Shown here piece by piece: positions 24,605-27,915 of a stretch of 27,915 nucleotides of DNA. The notes beneath the pieces are model-generated. The model was given only the letters and a program-made list of their open reading frames with translations, ran no database searches and was not told the origin of the DNA. A program made the translations under genes and the position numbers. Origin of the DNA: an uncultured Porphyromonadaceae bacterium (GTDB taxonomy: Bacteria > Bacteroidota > Bacteroidia > Bacteroidales > Muribaculaceae); assembly GCA_947174225.1 (NCBI GenBank), contig CAMWIF010000002.1:1-27915 (forward strand), written 5' to 3'. How positions within the stretch are numbered: the first letter of the stretch is position 1; each line of letters starts with the position of its first letter.

Positions 24605-24687
24605 GTCCTGTTCAATGTAATTATCTTTAATAAAATTTTCTATGTAGGGATATAGATGTCTATTATCTTCTTATTTGCGATGTTGTC

Positions 24688-25806
24688 TTAGCCGATTACC
24701 CATTTGCTGCCGGGGATGAAGGAGATTAGCCGGGCAGTTATGTAGCAGCAGATGAAAGTGGGGATGGCAATGGCGGGAATAGCGGCAACTGTGGGTAATG
24801 GATAATACACCTTGAAGATTGTTACCCACAAACCGAGCCAGAAGATGTGCATAAGATATATGCCGTAGCTTAACTTCGAGGCTCGGGTAAGGATTGCGGG
24901 AGCTTTAGTGGCAGTGATGCAGGTGAAGAGGAGGAATGCACCGGTAGTGAGGACAACTACATTGATTGTGCAGAAAGCCCATCCAATCTCAAGCACGGGA
25001 GTTTCAATCAGTTCACCGGGGATAGCCTGAACATAGAATGAATAGATGGTTGCCAACGCTCCGATAATCAGTAAGGGTAAACCCACTTTGAAACGTGTCT
25101 GTCTATCCCAAGTAAGATGCACACGGATATAGTGAGCAAGAACCAAATAGCCAAGATAACCTGAGAAATACCATAGCAGATGGTATTCATTCCAGAAACA
25201 TTGTCCCCAAATCTCTCCCCAATTGTGGGTCATATAAGGCATACAAGTAGAGATGAGGAAGAGCAGGATAAAGAAACGCTCCTCCTTAGCTGTGGCTTTT
25301 GAGAGCCACGGCGATATGATAGGAATGAAAAGATAGATACTAATAAGGGGATACATAAACCAGAGATGACCGGCAGCCGTGGGGAAATTCAACAGAATCC
25401 TCGAAAGGTCCTTAACAGATGTCACGGGCGAGATTTGTCCCCATAGCATAGGAAGGGTGCTATATAAAAGAAGAAATATGAAGAAAGGGGGTAGGATATG
25501 AGTAAAGCGTCGTTTGTAGAATTTGCCCATGGTCATATGGTCGGGCATCGGAGCGAGGAGGTAGGCGGAGACAATAAAGAAGAGGGGCACTGCCATTCGT
25601 GAAAAACCGTCGTAAATGGATACCCATAGTCGGTCAGCTTCATTTAGGAGGAGAGAGACGGGCCCTGCCATATCGGATTCACCGCCGGCACCATAATAGT
25701 TTTCGCTTGCGTGTACGAGAATCACAAGGAAGCAAGCAAACACGCGCAGGTAGTCGAGGAATACGATTCTACCTTTTGAATCAGTCGGGTTAGTTTGATT
25801 ATACAT
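24688..25806 (-). CDS. Acyltransferase family 3 membrane protein
   Basis: 372 residues, about ten hydrophobic segments. The start carries the family signature FLDYLRVFACFLVILVHAS, whose histidine is the conserved catalytic candidate, followed by SRMAVPLFFIVSAYLL, YKRRFTHILPPFFIF and HLWFMYPLISIYLFIP. This matches Acyltransferase_3 (OafA/WecH-like), enzymes that O-acetylate or O-succinylate cell-surface sugars from cytosolic acyl donors. The substrate is unknown. It starts 15 bp after the GH13 gene on the same strand with no promoter in between, so the two are almost certainly co-transcribed. Confidence 0.9.
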   Translation of the reverse strand: MYNQTNPTDSKGRIVFLDYLRVFACFLVILVHASENYYGAGGESDMAGPVSLLLNEADRLWVSIYDGFSRMAVPLFFIVSAYLLAPMPDHMTMGKFYKRRFTHILPPFFIFLLLYSTLPMLWGQISPVTSVKDLSRILLNFPTAAGHLWFMYPLISIYLFIPIISPWLSKATAKEERFFILLFLISTCMPYMTHNWGEIWGQCFWNEYHLLWYFSGYLGYLVLAHYIRVHLTWDRQTRFKVGLPLLIIGALATIYSFYVQAIPGELIETPVLEIGWAFCTINVVVLTTGAFLLFTCITATKAPAILTRASKLSYGIYLMHIFWLGLWVTIFKVYYPLPTVAAIPAIAIPTFICCYITARLISFIPGSKWVIG

Positions 25807-25821
25807 ATATTTCTATATTAA

Positions 25822-27138
25822 TTATTTGATTTGGCGGAGTATTACCGCATTGTTGTCGGAAGATGGCAGGAATGCTTTTCCATTACGAACTATGCCTTCG
25901 TTGCCTGAATAAAGATCAACCACTTTCTCACCATTTTCTATGTAACCTCCTGTAGATATACCGGATACAAAATCAGGTTTTACAGCAATGAGAGTAAGGT
26001 CGTCCATATATATTCTTACACAAGTGTGTTGATCAAGGGTAACTTGTCTTCCTTTACCAATGGATGGGTGTGTTTGACGGATTTTTCCAAGTTTCTGGAA
26101 ATGCATCAGTGAAATCGAATCAATCTTATTCCAATTCATATCTGAACGAAACGCTTGATTACTATCGACATTTAGTCGGGCATCGCTCAACTTGCGTCCG
26201 GTCTCATCGCCATAGAAAATCTGTGCTATACCCGGAGCCAATAAAAGTGAAGTTGCGCAATCAACCCAAGATGCTATCCACGCAATAATATACTCGATAG
26301 GGCTGTAATCCCGGTTGGCTCTTAACTTTGCCGCCGATGGATTTGTCCATTTCTCATTTCTATTCCCCTCCTTTTCCCATTTCCGATGCAGAAATTCCGG
26401 AATGTTTTCAATGTCATTATTTTCATCTTTGAAATCAGGCATACCGTAGAGCGTGGCTTCAAGGGGATTGTTCTCGTCCCATTGCTCATCAGGCATACGT
26501 ATCCATCCACGTCCGTACCAGCCGTCCCAATTCAAGCGAGTTTCATAGAACACGTCATAATTCCATTCCCGGATGTGTTGTGCCGCTTCTTTCTCGGTTA
26601 GACCTGTATCTGTAAATCCCAGTTGCACGGCATCCAGGAGTGTAGGATAGCCCGGATCATTAAGATTTGCTCCAAGCATAACCCTGATTCCTTGGGAATG
26701 AAGGGTATCTATAAGAGTTCTAAACTCTTCCACTGTACCGTAGTTTTTATCTGTTTGGGTATAATCGAGTGGGTAATAGCCATAGTGGGGAAAGTCATTG
26801 ACTGCTCCGCTGCCTGACATCCACCCATGTATCTGTTCATATACGTCTGTCATCCAAACCACATCCACTCCCATATCCTTAAAATATCCTTCTTGGGCTT
26901 TTCGTAGAAGCCCTTGAAAATCTCCACCGTGGAAGGTGGCGGCGTTAAGTTGTTCGGAGCCGTAATCAACTATACGACCGTAATTTATATCATTAGAGGA
27001 GTCGCCATTACAGAAACGATCTGTAATGAGGAAATAAACAGTAGCTTTAGCCCAATCAAACTGAGGTCTGTGGTCGGCTTGTTGCGCCATTGATAGCACA
27101 GACAGGAGAGAAAGGATAATTAAAATAGATGGTTTCAT
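25822..27138 (-). CDS. Secreted GH13 (MalS-like) protein lacking the catalytic segment
   Basis: 438 residues with a Sec signal peptide (about 1-19, LSVLSMAQQ). It follows the MalS-type alpha-amylase pattern: VYFLITDRFCNGD (34-46), FHGGDFQGLL (69-78), YEQIHGWMSGSG, DFPHYGYYPLDY, then jumps at about residues 290-296 (WVDCATSLLLAPG) straight to the late barrel block LLLAPGIAQIFYGDE and RSDMNW. By comparison with E. coli MalS (recalled, not searched), about 140-150 residues are missing, including GFRVDTAKH (nucleophile Asp), the GEAW acid Glu, and the SSHDT Asp. Region I, normally DVVMNH, reads GANLND. The frame is open throughout. It is therefore either a non-catalytic carbohydrate-binding relative or an in-frame deletion derivative. 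It is first in an operon with the acyltransferase. Confidence 0.85.
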   Translation of the reverse strand: MKPSILIILSLLSVLSMAQQADHRPQFDWAKATVYFLITDRFCNGDSSNDINYGRIVDYGSEQLNAATFHGGDFQGLLRKAQEGYFKDMGVDVVWMTDVYEQIHGWMSGSGAVNDFPHYGYYPLDYTQTDKNYGTVEEFRTLIDTLHSQGIRVMLGANLNDPGYPTLLDAVQLGFTDTGLTEKEAAQHIREWNYDVFYETRLNWDGWYGRGWIRMPDEQWDENNPLEATLYGMPDFKDENNDIENIPEFLHRKWEKEGNRNEKWTNPSAAKLRANRDYSPIEYIIAWIASWVDCATSLLLAPGIAQIFYGDETGRKLSDARLNVDSNQAFRSDMNWNKIDSISLMHFQKLGKIRQTHPSIGKGRQVTLDQHTCVRIYMDDLTLIAVKPDFVSGISTGGYIENGEKVVDLYSGNEGIVRNGKAFLPSSDNNAVILRQIK

Positions 27139-27152
27139 AATCTTTTTTTCTG

Positions 27153-27183
27153 CAAAATTACTTTCTCTCAGTTATCTCGGCAA
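27153..27183 (-). promoter_or_regulatory. Sigma-ABfr-type promoter of the GH13-acyltransferase operon
   Basis: On the - strand, TTG (27183-27181), a 20-nt spacer and TAATTTTG (27160-27153). The predicted start is near 27146, leaving a very short leader before the ATG at 27138. Confidence 0.7.
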
Positions 27184-27205
27184 TACTGATTTCTAACCAT
27201 TAGGT

Positions 27206-27915
27206 TTAGATAAGCCGCATGGCTATGGCAGCACTGACGGCTTCTGGTGAAGTGTTAACGCTTAGTTTTTCAAGAATATTCTGGCGATGCCGATTCACGG
27301 TGTTGAGACTTATGCCGAGTTTATCGGCAATCTGCTTACTCAGGTTCCCAGCTTTTATAAGTAACAGAATCTCTTTTTCCCGGTCTGTAAGAATGTGTTT
27401 TCTGTTTTCAGTAAAAAACAACTCTTGCGTCTTTCCTGTAAAGGTATTGATAATACAAGCTTTAATGCCGGAAGAGGGATGTTGTAAGGGAGACAAGTCA
27501 TAACAGCATAGTATAAGCCACATTTTTCCCGCTGGAGATAAACGTAGAATCCGTGTACTGTTGTCGAACCATTTGTATTTTCCATCTTTATCCTTAATTC
27601 TTATGGTGCAGGTGGCTTTGTAGTGTAGTTTTTCTTGGATGGTAAGTTTGTCAAGTCTGCGGAATAGTTCAAATTCCAACATACGTTTTTCCACTAAATC
27701 CTCAGGATGGAGACGTTCATATATAATATCCTCATCGCTTGAATTAAGCCGATAGTATCCCTTTTTACTTGTTGGAATACCTAATAAATCCCCTATAAAA
27801 CCGGGAAAGAGGAAGCTGCTATCGTTGGAAGCATCTGTAATAATGGCGCAGACTTTAGAAATTTCCACTAAACTCTGTATTGTTCTTTTGTCTGCTTCCA
27901 GTTCTGCGTCAGGAA
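27206..27915 (-). CDS. PAS-LuxR transcriptional regulator, 5' end outside the window
   Basis: At least 236 codons. The reading frame stays open to the window edge, with PDAELEADKRTIQSLVEISK preceding an internal GTG at 27868, so the true start probably lies beyond 27915. Counted from that GTG, residues about 15-130 look like a PAS fold (RLHPEDLVEKR, KDGKYKWFDNSTRIL). Residues 158-220 are a LuxR/GerE helix-turn-helix (LTDREKEILLLIKAGNLSKQIADKLG, quoted in part: SLNTVNRHRQNILEKL is the recognition region). It lies 67 bp upstream of the GH13 operon on the same strand and may regulate it. Its GC content is lower than that of the xyl genes. Confidence 0.85.
   Translation of the reverse strand, partial: PDAELEADKRTIQSLVEISKVCAIITDASNDSSFLFPGFIGDLLGIPTSKKGYYRLNSSDEDIIYERLHPEDLVEKRMLEFELFRRLDKLTIQEKLHYKATCTIRIKDKDGKYKWFDNSTRILRLSPAGKMWLILCCYDLSPLQHPSSGIKACIINTFTGKTQELFFTENRKHILTDREKEILLLIKAGNLSKQIADKLGISLNTVNRHRQNILEKLSVNTSPEAVSAAIAMRLI

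Larger units (their letters stand above)
24330..24687. other. 358-bp convergent intergenic region
   Basis: No gene seen. It contains the remaining copies of the GH43-tail repeat, a nested inverted repeat at 24448-24495, and the bidirectional terminator at 24563-24604. The rest is AT-rich without recognisable features. Confidence 0.7.

Overview
The window reads as chromosomal DNA of a gut-type Bacteroidales bacterium. Upstream of several genes sits the Bacteroidota sigma-ABfr promoter pattern (TTTG or TTG, 19-20 nt, TAnnTTTG), leaders before start codons are A-rich with no Shine-Dalgarno sequence, and the proteins (LytS/LytTR pairs carrying TPR sensors, GH43 enzymes, a Bacteroidota-style transketolase) fit that phylum. 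The roughly balanced GC content suggests a Muribaculaceae- or Prevotella-like genome rather than AT-rich Bacteroides, but the genus is not proven.

Region 1 (1-10.9 kb, all + strand) is housekeeping. It holds a short RelA/SpoT alarmone enzyme, a membrane-anchored TPR/coiled-coil protein with no kinase domain, the large subunit of glutamate synthase (gltB, no gltD in the window), formate-dependent GAR transformylase (purT), and a two-gene ThrE-type threonine/serine exporter whose first gene overlaps purT by one base. A 16-bp hairpin lies just inside that first exporter gene.

Region 2 (11-17.8 kb, +) is a pentose module: transketolase, xylulokinase, xylose isomerase and a xylose/H+ symporter. 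Xylose enters by the symporter, is isomerised and phosphorylated to xylulose-5-P, and passes through transketolase. Hairpins follow tkt, xylA and xylE.

Region 3 (18.2-24.3 kb, +) is a TPR/LytS-type sensor kinase and LytTR response regulator (4-nt overlap), then two secreted GH43 glycosidases. No SusC/SusD pair is present. Lying directly beside the xylose module, this looks like a small hemicellulose-sensing and degradation locus. The second GH43 gene runs into a four-copy degenerate repeat that duplicates its own final codons and stop.

Region 4 (24.4-27.9 kb, - strand) is convergent with region 3 across a bidirectional terminator. It encodes a membrane acyltransferase, a secreted GH13 (MalS-like) protein and a PAS-LuxR regulator cut by the window edge. 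The GH13 protein lacks, in frame, the segment that should carry all three catalytic acids, and its conserved region I is also altered. It is therefore probably a non-catalytic glucan-related protein or a recently disabled amylase, co-transcribed with the acyltransferase. This is the most unusual item in the window.
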